Below, in pieces: positions 22,954 through 31,620 of a stretch of DNA of 55,391 bases. Every line of letters begins with the position of its first letter. The stretch's first letter is position 1. This DNA is from an uncultured Clostridia bacterium (GTDB lineage: Bacteria > Bacillota > Clostridia > Oscillospirales > Oscillospiraceae). Under the pieces are notes generated by a model, which did not search any database, had not been told where the DNA came from, and worked only from the letters and a program-made list of their open reading frames with translations. Where the stretch lies: contig CAKNZJ010000207.1 of NCBI GenBank assembly GCA_932222125.1, positions 1-55,391 of the forward strand, in the 5' to 3' direction. Both the position numbers and the translations under genes were made by a program.

Positions 22954-24468
22954 ATGGACCAGGAACAGATCGAATTGGGGAAAAAACGGTTTTTTAGGCA
23001 TAAAGGGAAAGGGGCAGAGGAAGTGTCCGCCCAGGAAGGGGAGTCCAGAAGACCAAGGCGCCGGATGAGGCTGCGCTGGCGCTGGCTACTGAACACCCTG
23101 GCGGCCACCTCTGTAATGCTGATTATCGCCACGACGGCCATTTCCCTGGCGATATACAGCTACTACACCTCCACCATCGTGGCCGACTTGGAGAGCCGGG
23201 CCCAGACTGCGGCGGGAATGTTTCGCAATTACACCGAGACCAACTATGACTATACTGCCCGGCAGTTTATCAATGAGTTTGATGAGAAAAGCGTCATTGA
23301 GGTTCAGTTTCTCAACGCCAACGGGCAGGTGAAGATGTCCTCCCTGATGTATATTGCTGGGGTCAGCGCCAGAAGTACAGATGTGTCCGCGGCCATTGAG
23401 AGTAAGCGGGTGAAAACTTCGGTGGGAGTAGACAGCGCCACAGGTGACAGTATTGTGTCCGCCTCGGCCCCTGTGGTGTATAACAGCACGGTGGTAGGGG
23501 TGGTGCGGCTGGTGACCTCCCTGCGGCTGGTGGAGGCTCAGATGACCCGCGTCGTGCTGACCAGTGTGCTGGTCTCCCTGGTCATTTTAGTTGTGATGGG
23601 AATGAGCGCCTCTTACTTTATTCGCTCTGTGCTGGACCCGGTCATCCGGGTGACGGAAACCGCAAAGCGCATTGCCACAGGAAGCTACGGTGTGCAGATG
23701 GAGCGGTGGGTTGACGATGAGATGGGTGAGCTGGTAGACGCCATCAATGATATGTCCATGAAGATCGACCAATCTGAACGGACTCAGTCGGAGTTTATCT
23801 CCTCGGTCTCCCACGAATTGCGCACGCCGCTCACGGCCATCAACGGCTGGGCGGAGACTCTCTATAACGGTGAGGTGCGGGACGCGGAAGATGTGAAAAA
23901 GGGCATGGGTATTATTGTGTCTGAGGCCAGACGGTTGACCAATATGGTGGAGGAGTTGCTGGAATTTTCCCGCATTGAGACGGGGCGGTTCAATCTGTCA
24001 GTGGAGCCAATCGACATCCAGGCAGAACTGGAGGATGCGGTATACACTTACCGGGAGTTTTTCAGGCGGAAGGGATTGGAACTGGACTACACCCCGTGTT
24101 TGGAGGAACTGCCCCTCATCAGTGGCGACCCTCAGCGCCTACGCCAGGTGTTTTGCAATTTGCTGGACAATGCCGATAAGCATGGCGGCGCCGGCGGCAG
24201 GGTGGATGTCTCCTTGAGCAAGGAAGAGGACAATGTGGTGATCCGAATCCGGGACTACGGACCAGGGGTGCCGGAGGAGGAACTGCCATTTGTAAAGTAT
24301 AAATTCTATAAGGGCTCGTCAAGAGCCAGGGGCTCTGGCATTGGTCTGGCGGTGTGTGAGGAGATTGTCACCTGCCACAATGGAAACCTGGCCATCAGCA
24401 ACGCTGAGGGCGGTGGCTGCCTGATCACCCTTCAGCTTCCTCTTCAACTGGAAGAGCGGATAGAATAG
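22954..24468 (+). CDS. sensor histidine kinase
   Basis: 504 residues. Two transmembrane helices (about 45-70 and 192-215) flank an extracellular sensor region of about 120 residues. HAMP about 216-270, HisKA with His287 in FISSVSHELRTPLTAINGW, HATPase with N box CNLLDNADKHGG, G1 RDYGPGVPEE and G2 GSGIGLAVCEEIV. SD-like GGGGG 8 bases upstream of the ATG at 22954. Cognate of the preceding regulator. The Arg/Lys-rich N-terminus before the first helix is unusually long (about 44 residues). Signal unknown. Confidence 0.94.
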   Translation: MDQEQIELGKKRFFRHKGKGAEEVSAQEGESRRPRRRMRLRWRWLLNTLAATSVMLIIATTAISLAIYSYYTSTIVADLESRAQTAAGMFRNYTETNYDYTARQFINEFDEKSVIEVQFLNANGQVKMSSLMYIAGVSARSTDVSAAIESKRVKTSVGVDSATGDSIVSASAPVVYNSTVVGVVRLVTSLRLVEAQMTRVVLTSVLVSLVILVVMGMSASYFIRSVLDPVIRVTETAKRIATGSYGVQMERWVDDEMGELVDAINDMSMKIDQSERTQSEFISSVSHELRTPLTAINGWAETLYNGEVRDAEDVKKGMGIIVSEARRLTNMVEELLEFSRIETGRFNLSVEPIDIQAELEDAVYTYREFFRRKGLELDYTPCLEELPLISGDPQRLRQVFCNLLDNADKHGGAGGRVDVSLSKEEDNVVIRIRDYGPGVPEEELPFVKYKFYKGSSRARGSGIGLAVCEEIVTCHNGNLAISNAEGGGCLITLQLPLQLEERIE

Positions 24469-24488
24469 AACAAAGGTTTTGGTGGCGT

Positions 24489-24517
24489 TTGCTTTTTTTC
24501 GCCGGTTCTGGTACAAT
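24489..24517 (+). promoter_or_regulatory. promoter upstream of yqhQ
   Basis: TTGCTT (24489-24494), 17-base spacer, TACAAT (24512-24517). Confidence 0.6.
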
Positions 24518-24560
24518 GGGGTGAACCTGGTCTGGGTGTTGTATTATTAAGATAGACAGG

Positions 24561-24581
24561 CCCCTGCCCATAGGGTAGGGG
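24561..24581 (+). promoter_or_regulatory. hairpin before the yqhQ start
   Basis: CCCCTGCCC, loop ATA, GGGTAGGGG (one G-T pair) ends 5 bases before the SD of yqhQ. No T-run, so it may affect translation rather than termination. Confidence 0.35.
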
Positions 24582-24597
24582 CGGTGAGGAGAGATAT

Positions 24598-25569
24598 ATG
24601 ACAAAGCAAAGGACACAAAGCTGTACTCCGTTTAAGACGTCCTGCGGCGGGCAGGCGCTGATGGAGGGGATTATGATGCGCGGACCGGACAGACAGTCCA
24701 TCGTGGTGCGAAAGCCAGACGGTACCCTGGATGTTACCACTACATCCCTTAAGCCCCGGCCGTGGCTTGCCACGTTGCCGGTGCTCCGGGGAATATTTGT
24801 GTTTGGCTCATCCATGGTCAATGGGGTGAAAGCCCTGATGTACTCGGCCAAGGTGTCGGGTGAGGAGGTGGAGGAAGAGGAGCCAACTGGCCTGGACAAG
24901 TGGATCAGCGAGCACTTCTCGGATGAAAAAGCGGCATCTCTGATCGTCACCATCGGTGCGGTGCTGGGGATGGCGTTTTCCGTGGGACTGTTTATTCTGC
25001 TGCCCACTGCCATCACCGGGCTGGTGGGGCTGGGATGGAAGACCATGCCCCTGTGGTTCCGGTCCGTGTTGGAGGGGCTGGTGAAGGTAGTTATCTTTTT
25101 GGCCTACCTGTACCTGTGCTCAAAATTGAAGGACGTTCGCCGGGTCTTTCAGTATCACGGCGCGGAGCACAAGACCATCTACTGTTATGAAAATGGGCTG
25201 GAATTGACGGTGGAAAACGTGCGCAAGCAGCCCAGACACCATCCACGCTGTGGCACAAGCTTTCTGTTTGTGGTCATTGTGGTATCCATATTCCTGTCCA
25301 TCGTGATCTTCACCCCGCTGCGCATGGAAAACACGTTTCTTCGTATGGGGCTGCATCTGCTGATGCTGCCTGTTATTGTAGGAGTGACCTATGAGTTCAA
25401 CCGCTATGTAGGCGGACACGACGGCCCGGTGAGCCGGTTTCTCAGGGCGCCGGGAATGTGGCTGCAAAACTTCACCACCTTTGAACCGGATGACTCCATG
25501 ATTGAGGTGGGAATCGAGGCGTTGAGGCTGGTCATCCCGGAGCGGAAGGGAGCGGACGCTTGGTCATGA
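24598..25569 (+). CDS. yqhQ: DUF1385 membrane protein, YqhQ family
   Basis: 323 residues of a conserved Firmicute family with unproven biochemical function. CGGQALMEGIMMRGPDRQSI near residue 17 is the family signature. GAEHKTIYCYENGLELTVEN and KQPRHHPRCGTSFLF in the middle are also highly conserved. Four hydrophobic segments lie at about 118-145, 160-180, 222-245 and 254-272. It is the first gene of yqhQ-prmC; yqhQ commonly precedes prmC in Clostridia. Confidence 0.9.
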   Translation: MTKQRTQSCTPFKTSCGGQALMEGIMMRGPDRQSIVVRKPDGTLDVTTTSLKPRPWLATLPVLRGIFVFGSSMVNGVKALMYSAKVSGEEVEEEEPTGLDKWISEHFSDEKAASLIVTIGAVLGMAFSVGLFILLPTAITGLVGLGWKTMPLWFRSVLEGLVKVVIFLAYLYLCSKLKDVRRVFQYHGAEHKTIYCYENGLELTVENVRKQPRHHPRCGTSFLFVVIVVSIFLSIVIFTPLRMENTFLRMGLHLLMLPVIVGVTYEFNRYVGGHDGPVSRFLRAPGMWLQNFTTFEPDDSMIEVGIEALRLVIPERKGADAWS

Positions 25570-25587
25570 GCGGGGTAGGTGAGAGCG

Positions 25588-26445
25588 ATGGCCACCACAT
25601 ATAATGAGTTGTATCTGAATACCCGGCGGGTGTTAAAGGAAGCTGGGGTGAATCAGGCTCAGTTGGAGGCCCGGGAGCTGTTGTGCCTAGCGTCAGGCAA
25701 GGCCCGGGAACAATTTATGAGGGACCTGTCCCTATATGCCCCGGACCATGTGGAAAGGCGCTTTCGAGAGCTGTTGGACCGGCGGCTGGCCGGGGAACCA
25801 GTGGCTTACATTTTGGGGGAATGGGAGTTTTACAGTTTAACCCTGGACGTGAGCCGGGATGTGCTCATTCCCCGGCCGGACACGGAGACCTTGGTGGACA
25901 GGGGCATTCTGGCAGTGCGGGATCTACCGGAGGGGGCTTGGGTATTGGATCTGTGCGCCGGCAGCGGCTGTGTCGGGCTGGCAGTGGCCTCAAGGTGCCC
26001 TCAGGTCAAGGTGATTTTAGCAGAGTGGTCGGAAGATGCTTTACGGGTGTGCCGGCAGAATATCCGCCGTTGTGCTCTGGAGGGACAAGTGAGCCAGGCC
26101 CGGGTAAATGCCTTGGAGGCGCCGCCCAGACTGTTTCAGGACTTTGACGTGATCTTGTGCAACCCCCCTTATATCCCCACCGGTGATCTGGAGGGGCTGG
26201 ACCCTTCTGTCCGGGAGTATGAGCCCTGGATAGCCTTAGACGGCGGAGTCGATGGTCTGGACTTCTACCGGGCTATTGCGGAGCGGTGGAGGTGTGCGCT
26301 TCGGTCGGGAGGCAGGCTGATCTTTGAGGTGGGATTTGACCAGGCTCCTGCAGTGGAGTATATCATGGCCCGGCAGGGCTACACCAATATCGATACCGTT
26401 CAGGATCTGGGCGGCCATTGGCGGGTGGTGGAGGGACGTGTGTAA
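25588..26445 (+). CDS. prmC: peptide chain release factor glutamine methyltransferase
   Basis: N5-methylates the Gln of the GGQ motif in RF1 and RF2. 285 residues: helical N-domain (1-~80), SAM-binding motif VLDLCAGSGCVGLAV, catalytic VILCNPPYIPTGDLEGLDPS (NPPY). AGEPVAYILGEWEF is a family marker. I use the ATG at 25588 with AGGTGAG 6 bases upstream; an in-frame GTG at 25579 is inside that SD. prfA is not adjacent in the window. Confidence 0.95.
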   Translation: MATTYNELYLNTRRVLKEAGVNQAQLEARELLCLASGKAREQFMRDLSLYAPDHVERRFRELLDRRLAGEPVAYILGEWEFYSLTLDVSRDVLIPRPDTETLVDRGILAVRDLPEGAWVLDLCAGSGCVGLAVASRCPQVKVILAEWSEDALRVCRQNIRRCALEGQVSQARVNALEAPPRLFQDFDVILCNPPYIPTGDLEGLDPSVREYEPWIALDGGVDGLDFYRAIAERWRCALRSGGRLIFEVGFDQAPAVEYIMARQGYTNIDTVQDLGGHWRVVEGRV

Positions 26446-26522
26446 AGCCCGTCTGGCAGTATGGGATGGGACGTGTAACTACAGAAGAAAGAGACTTTAC
26501 ATTTTGAGAGGATGGAATCATC

Positions 26523-27623
26523 ATGGCAGATAAAAAGCGCACGGTAGAGAGCGCCGCTCCCGCGTCTGACAAGAAGAAAGCCCTGGATACGGCCATCGCC
26601 CAAATTGAGCGGGATTTTGGAAAGGGGTCTGTGATGCGGCTGGGAGAGAACGCTCACATTGTGGTGGAGGCCATCCCAACCGGTTCTCTGGCCCTGGATA
26701 TTGCACTGGGAATCGGCGGCGTGCCCAAGGGCCGTATCATTGAAATCTATGGTCCGGAATCCTCAGGCAAAACCACGCTGGCTCTGCATGTTGTGGCGGA
26801 AGCTCAAAAGCGGGGAGGCGAGGTGGCCTACATTGACGCCGAGCACGCCATGGATCCTACTTATGCCCGCGCGCTGGGGGTGGACATCGATTCCATGCTG
26901 ATTTCCCAGCCGGACACCGGAGAGCAGGGCCTGGAGATCTGCGAGGCGCTGGTGCGCTCCGGCGCCATTGACGTGGTGGTGGTGGATTCGGTGGCTGCCC
27001 TCACCCCTAGGGCTGAGATTGAAGGGGATATGGGAGATAGCCATGTTGGCCTGTTGGCCCGACTGATGAGTCAGGCGCTGCGCAAGCTGGCCGGCTCTAT
27101 CTCCAAAACCAACTGTGTGGTCATTTTCATCAACCAGCTTCGCGAGAAGGTGGGGGTGGTATATGGCAATCCTGAGGTGACTACCGGTGGCAGGGCGCTG
27201 AAGTTTTACTCCTCTGTCCGTATGGAGGTGCGCCGGATTGAGGCGATCAAGGCGGGCACTGAGGTGATAGGAAACCGTACCCGGGTGAAGATCGTGAAAA
27301 ATAAAGTTGCCCCTCCATTTCGTGAGGCAGAATTTGAGATCATGTATGGGGAGGGCATTTCCAAGTGGGGGGAACTAGTGGATTTGGCTGTCAAGCTGGA
27401 CATTATTCAAAAGTCCGGGTCCTGGTTTTCCATGGGAGAGACCAGGGTGGGTCAGGGCCGTGATGCAGTGAAGGCATACCTCCAGTCCAATCCGGAGATC
27501 ACTCAGCGGGTGGAGGAGGATATCCGGGCCAACTCCTATAAATTGATGGGGAAACAGTCCCAAGTGGCTGCCAAGGCCGCTGGCAGGGCGGTGGATGTGT
27601 CCGCCGATGACTTTGAAGGATGA
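26523..27623 (+). CDS. recA: recombinase RecA
   Basis: Strand-exchange ATPase; also the SOS coprotease. 366 residues with IERDFGKGSVMRLGE at the start, Walker A GPESSGKTTLALH, Walker B DVVVVDSVAALTPRAEIEGD, loop 2 region NQLREKVGVVYGNPEVTTGG, and an acidic C-terminus (DVSADDFEG). Its TGA overlaps the ATG of recX (ATGA). I see no clear LexA box in the 77 bases before it. SD-like GAGAGGA 10 bases upstream. Confidence 0.98.
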   Translation: MADKKRTVESAAPASDKKKALDTAIAQIERDFGKGSVMRLGENAHIVVEAIPTGSLALDIALGIGGVPKGRIIEIYGPESSGKTTLALHVVAEAQKRGGEVAYIDAEHAMDPTYARALGVDIDSMLISQPDTGEQGLEICEALVRSGAIDVVVVDSVAALTPRAEIEGDMGDSHVGLLARLMSQALRKLAGSISKTNCVVIFINQLREKVGVVYGNPEVTTGGRALKFYSSVRMEVRRIEAIKAGTEVIGNRTRVKIVKNKVAPPFREAEFEIMYGEGISKWGELVDLAVKLDIIQKSGSWFSMGETRVGQGRDAVKAYLQSNPEITQRVEEDIRANSYKLMGKQSQVAAKAAGRAVDVSADDFEG

Positions 27624-28309
27624 TAATTCAAAAGCTAGAGCCCTCTGAGCATAAGCAGGGCCGGTGGCTGGTCTGGCTGGAAGACGGCTCCTTGGTTCGG
27701 GTGGGGGAGGCAGAGGTGCTTTCCCTGGGACTGTACGTCGGCAAGGAGCTGACTGATCAAGATGGGGAAGCGCTGGCTGCGGCATCATGCCGTGCTAAGC
27801 TCAATGAGCGAGCCATGTCCCTGCTTACTGCCCGGCCCATGTCCCGGAGTGAGTTGGTGGATAAGTTGGCCACTCCTCCCCACAGACGGGGCAAGCCAGG
27901 AGGGGAGGAGGCCCAGCTCCCCGACCCAGGAACCTGGTGCCAGCAGCGGGAGGCGCTAAGACCGGTGGCGGAGGAGGTAGCCGATCACCTGACCGAGTTA
28001 GGATTGCTGGATGACCGGCAATACGCCCACACCTTGACCCGCCATTATGCGGCCAAGGGGTATGGCGTGCGCAAGCTGCGGGATGAACTCTACCGCCGGG
28101 GAGTACCACGGGAGTTTTGGGAGGAGGCACTGGCTCAGGTCCAGGACAATTCCCAGACCATTGACGCTTTGCTGCAGCGGAAGCTCAAGGGTGACCATCA
28201 TCCCCAGGCCATCAAAAAGGCGTCTGATGCCTTGGTCCGCCGGGGCTACTCTTGGACGGAGATCAGCGACGCTTTGCGGCGGTATGGGATGGATGTGGAG
28301 GACTGTTAA
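27620..28309 (+). CDS. recX: RecA regulator RecX
   Basis: Modulates RecA filaments. 229 residues, helical repeats. ALLTARPMSRSELVDKL-like first repeat (SLLTARPMSRSELVDKL), second repeat LLDDRQYAHTLTRHYAAKGY then GVRKLRDELYRRGVPREFWE, third RRGYSWTEISDAL. Between repeats 1 and 2 an unusual Pro/Gly/Arg-rich insert of about 30 residues (PPHRRGKPGGEEAQLPDPGT) breaks the normal spacing. Translationally coupled to recA by a 4-base overlap. Confidence 0.9.
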   Translation: MIIQKLEPSEHKQGRWLVWLEDGSLVRVGEAEVLSLGLYVGKELTDQDGEALAAASCRAKLNERAMSLLTARPMSRSELVDKLATPPHRRGKPGGEEAQLPDPGTWCQQREALRPVAEEVADHLTELGLLDDRQYAHTLTRHYAAKGYGVRKLRDELYRRGVPREFWEEALAQVQDNSQTIDALLQRKLKGDHHPQAIKKASDALVRRGYSWTEISDALRRYGMDVEDC

Positions 28310-28339
28310 GCCGGAGGGGCCACAAGGAGGAAGTTTGAC

Positions 28340-29668
28340 TTGGAATACTATAAGGTCGCGTTTATCTCATTGGGATGCGCGAAAAATTTGATTAACACGG
28401 AGCAGATGATGGCCCTGTGCAGGCAGGCGGGTCATACAGTCACCGGCGATCCTGATGGGGCAGATGTGGCGGTGCTCAACACCTGTGGCTTTATTGGCGC
28501 AGCTAAGAGCGAGGCCATCGACAATGTCCTGGAGCTGGCCCGGCTGAAGGAGGATGGGCGGTTGAAAAAGCTGCTGGTGGCGGGATGCTTGTCCCAGCGC
28601 TATCAGGCGGACATCCGCTCTGAGCTGCCTGAGGTAGACGGCATGTTGGGCACCGGTAGCTATACCGACGTGGTGACGGCGGTGGGAGAGTTGATGGCTG
28701 GGGAGCGGGCGGAGCACTTTGGCGATGTGAACCGGGCCTACGATGATGGGGAGCGGTGGGTGACTACCCCCTCTTACACCGCCTACCTGAAAATTGCCGA
28801 GGGATGCAGCAACGGCTGCGCGTTCTGCGCCATTCCCCGCATTCGGGGGCGCTTTCGCAGCCGCAGGATGGATCACTTGCTGGAAGAGGCAAAAATGCTG
28901 TCTAAGCAGGGAGTGCGGGAGCTGATTATCATTGCCCAGGACATCACCCGGTATGGACAGGATCTGGGAGATGGTTCTGACCTGGCGGCGCTGCTCACCC
29001 AGCTGTGTAAGCTGGACTTTCATTGGATCCGGCTGCATTACCTTTATCCCGAGGCGGTCACAGACGAGTTGATCCAGGTGATTGCCAAGGAAAAAAAGAT
29101 TCTCCATTACCTAGATATTCCCATCCAACATGCGAACAACGGCATTTTAAAGGCCATGCGCCGCAATATCACCAAGGAAGCGTTGACCACCCTGTTTGAG
29201 AAGCTTAGAACGGCCATGCCTGACGTGGTGATCCGAACTTCTATCATCTGTGGCCTGCCAGGAGAGGGCGAGGCGGAGTTTGAGGAACTGTGCGATTTTC
29301 TCCGGGTGCAGAAGCTCCAGCGGGTAGGAGTATTCCAATTCTCACCGGAGGAGGGCACCCTGGCTGCCGGGATGGATAACCAAGTGGAGCCGGAAGTGGC
29401 TGCCCGGCGGGTGGAATTGGTGACCGATCTGCAGTCGTGGATCATGGACCAATACAATGAGCGGCGGCTTGGAAGCTGTATGGAGGTGCTGTGTGAAGGC
29501 TTTGACCGGGATGAGGGCTGCTATGTGGGGCGGACCTACGCTGACTCGGTGGGCGTCGATGGCCGAGTGCTGTTTACCGCTGCTGGGGAGATATCTGCCG
29601 GGGAATTTGTCTGGGTGCGGATGACTGGCGTGGCGGACGGAGACCTTACCGGGGAGATCGAGGGGTAA
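28340..29668 (+). CDS. rimO: ribosomal protein S12 methylthiotransferase RimO
   Basis: Radical SAM enzyme that methylthiolates an Asp of ribosomal protein S12. 442 residues: UPF0004 domain beginning YYKVAFISLGCAKNLINTEQ with Cys in LNTCGFIG and VAGCLSQRY; radical SAM cluster CSNGCAFC (about 155); C-terminal TRAM domain. The start is TTG at 28340, 9 bases after AAGGAGG. RimO rather than MiaB, judging from SLGCAKN and IPRIRGRFRSR. Confidence 0.94.
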   Translation: MEYYKVAFISLGCAKNLINTEQMMALCRQAGHTVTGDPDGADVAVLNTCGFIGAAKSEAIDNVLELARLKEDGRLKKLLVAGCLSQRYQADIRSELPEVDGMLGTGSYTDVVTAVGELMAGERAEHFGDVNRAYDDGERWVTTPSYTAYLKIAEGCSNGCAFCAIPRIRGRFRSRRMDHLLEEAKMLSKQGVRELIIIAQDITRYGQDLGDGSDLAALLTQLCKLDFHWIRLHYLYPEAVTDELIQVIAKEKKILHYLDIPIQHANNGILKAMRRNITKEALTTLFEKLRTAMPDVVIRTSIICGLPGEGEAEFEELCDFLRVQKLQRVGVFQFSPEEGTLAAGMDNQVEPEVAARRVELVTDLQSWIMDQYNERRLGSCMEVLCEGFDRDEGCYVGRTYADSVGVDGRVLFTAAGEISAGEFVWVRMTGVADGDLTGEIEG

Positions 29669-29750
29669 GGAACCGGCCCGTGGTTCTCCAGGGATGGAAA
29701 ACCGGAGCTTGGGTAGGAATGATCACGGATATGGATTTGGAGCGTTGTGT

Positions 29751-30275
29751 ATGAATACCGCGAATAAGCTGACCATGCTGCGGGTAATTTTGATTCCAAT
29801 ATACCTGTTGCTGTGGAACCTAAACTTCCAAGGGAATCAGTATGTGGCGCTGGCAGTGTTTGTCCTTGCCAGCCTTACTGATTGGATCGATGGCTATGTG
29901 GCCCGGCGCTATGATCAGATTACAGATTTTGGTAAATTTATGGATCCGCTGGCGGATAAAGTGCTGGTGCTCGCCGCCATGATCTGCTTCTGCGCTTTGG
30001 GACGGATGCCTGACTGGGCGGTGTCCATTGTGATGGCCCGGGAGTTTGCCGTGTCCGGCCTGCGTCTGGTTGCGGTGGACAACGGACGGGTAGTGGCCGC
30101 CGGATGGTCAGGAAAGGTGAAGACCTTTGCCACCATGGTGTGTCTGTGCCTGATGCACTTGTCCATCCCGGACTGGCTGAATGGAATATGTGTGTTAGTG
30201 ATCACGGCGACTACTCTGTACTCCGGAGTAGAGTATTTTGTTCAGAACCGAGACGTTCTGAATTGGAACAAGTAG
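29751..30275 (+). CDS. pgsA: CDP-diacylglycerol-glycerol-3-phosphate 3-phosphatidyltransferase
   Basis: Makes phosphatidylglycerophosphate, the precursor of phosphatidylglycerol. 174 residues with several transmembrane helices. The CDP-alcohol phosphotransferase motif is complete: DWIDGYVARRYDQITDFGKF then MDPLADK. Start MNTANKLTMLR, typical of PgsA; the SD is weak (GGAG 10 bases upstream). Follows rimO by 82 bases, as often seen in Clostridia. Confidence 0.93.
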   Translation: MNTANKLTMLRVILIPIYLLLWNLNFQGNQYVALAVFVLASLTDWIDGYVARRYDQITDFGKFMDPLADKVLVLAAMICFCALGRMPDWAVSIVMAREFAVSGLRLVAVDNGRVVAAGWSGKVKTFATMVCLCLMHLSIPDWLNGICVLVITATTLYSGVEYFVQNRDVLNWNK

Positions 30276-30337
30276 GATATACAACAAGATGGCCCTTCGG
30301 GTGGTACTCATAAGACAGTGTTGAGAATTGTTTTCAG

Positions 30338-30367
30338 AAACGGTGTAGCTTGCGGGCTATGCCGTTT
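30338..30367. terminator. weak hairpin between pgsA and pit
   Basis: AAACGG-TG-TAGC pairs with GCTA-TG-CCGTTT, with an internal mismatch. It lies between convergent genes, but T-runs are short. The rest of the 233-base gap shows nothing recognisable. Confidence 0.35.
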
Positions 30368-30508
30368 CCCCATTCTGTAAATCATTGAGCGGGGACGTGG
30401 GGAGTGTTCCAACAAGGCCATAGAGATACATTGATGAGTGATGCTAAACAATTCATGGAGCATATCGAATATGTTTTGTTGTATGCTTATTGATCTGATT
30501 GGGCTGCG

Positions 30509-31456
30509 TTAGCAAAGCATCAGCTTGGTGAGCAGGAAGGACAACAGGCCGCAGCAGGGGAAGGTGAGGGCCCAGGCTCCTGCCATCTGTCCCATGATCT
30601 TGGGGTCGGCCCGACGGCCTGCTCCGCACACGGCAGCCACTTTGGCGTGGGTGGTGGATATGGGCAGGCCCAGCAGGGAGCAGGCCAGCAGGATGACGCC
30701 TGCCCCCAAATCAGCCGCTAGTCCATCAGTGGGGGTGAGAGTGGCAAGGCCGGTGCCCACCTTCTCCACAATCGGTTTGCCTCCGAAGGCGGTACCCAGG
30801 GCCATGGTTCCGGCGGTGAGCAGAATAAGGGAGGGATTGGAAGAGAGCTTTCCACCGCTGAGTCCATTTGCCATCAGGAGTAAAGCCATGAATTTTTGTC
30901 CATCTTGTGCGCCGTGAAGCAGGGCCATCAGGGCGGCGGCCAGCCACTGCCAGCGCTTGGGATCGTGGGTGTGGCCAGTCAGCCATCGGCGGCAGAATCG
31001 GGCGGCCAATGCTCCGGCAGGGAGGGATAAAGCCAACCCTGCTAGGGCTCGCAGCCATGGGCCTGTGTTTAGAATGGTCAGGCCATTCCCTACCGCCAGC
31101 GCTCCGCCGGATAGTCCGGCGATGAGGGCATGGCTCTCACTGGTGGGCAGGCCGAATCGCCAGGCAGCTACAGCCCAGATTACAATGGATAACATAGTGG
31201 CGCACAGGACGGTGAGGGCAATTTGGGGATGAGGGAAAATCACCAGATCTCCGATGGTGGCAGCTACGGCGGGAAAGAGCAGGCAGCTGAGTGCCGTACC
31301 TACCAGATTACACAGTGCGGCCATCCTCACCCCCTGGCGAAAGGTGATGGCCCCGGAGCCTACAGCAGTGGCGATGGCGTTGGGCGCATCGGTCCAGCCA
31401 TTGACGAATATCACTGCCAGCACCAGCAGGTGGACAGAAAGTACAGGAACGGTCAT
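30509..31456 (-). CDS. pit: PiT-family inorganic phosphate transporter
   Basis: 315-residue membrane protein of the short bacterial PiT type, with about ten hydrophobic segments. The two inverted signature repeats are present: FVNGWTDAPNAIATAVGSGA near the N-terminus and TTHAKVAAVCGAG near the C-terminus, plus GLPTSESHALIAGLSG and LLHGAQDGQKFMAL. Expected to import phosphate with protons or sodium. No PhoU-like partner gene adjoins it. It converges on pgsA and diverges from dgt. SD is a run of G 8 bases before the ATG. Confidence 0.92.
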   Translation of the reverse strand: MTVPVLSVHLLVLAVIFVNGWTDAPNAIATAVGSGAITFRQGVRMAALCNLVGTALSCLLFPAVAATIGDLVIFPHPQIALTVLCATMLSIVIWAVAAWRFGLPTSESHALIAGLSGGALAVGNGLTILNTGPWLRALAGLALSLPAGALAARFCRRWLTGHTHDPKRWQWLAAALMALLHGAQDGQKFMALLLMANGLSGGKLSSNPSLILLTAGTMALGTAFGGKPIVEKVGTGLATLTPTDGLAADLGAGVILLACSLLGLPISTTHAKVAAVCGAGRRADPKIMGQMAGAWALTFPCCGLLSFLLTKLMLC

Positions 31457-31552
31457 TAAGATCCCCCCTCACGCAAGCATATGGGAGCCTTGTCCCGGAT
31501 ATGAATGGAGAGATGAGCTTGTATTGAAAGTTTTTTTGAGAAAAAGAAGGGA

Positions 31553-31581
31553 TTGACGCTGTTCATGGGGTATAAGATAAT
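31553..31581 (+). promoter_or_regulatory. promoter of dgt-yigZ-dnaG-rpoD
   Basis: TTGACG (31553-31558), 17-base spacer, GATAAT (31576-31581). The four genes downstream have short gaps and may share it. Confidence 0.75.
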
Positions 31582-31620
31582 ATGAGACTTTTTAGGATGC
31601 CTGAATTGGAGGGTAGAGAT

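Noticed and set aside
30276..30508. Possible transposase remnant in the pgsA-pit gap
   Set aside because: A 19-codon frame (MSDAKQFMEHIEYVLLYAY) and a hairpin are present, but no transposase motif or terminal repeats could be found.
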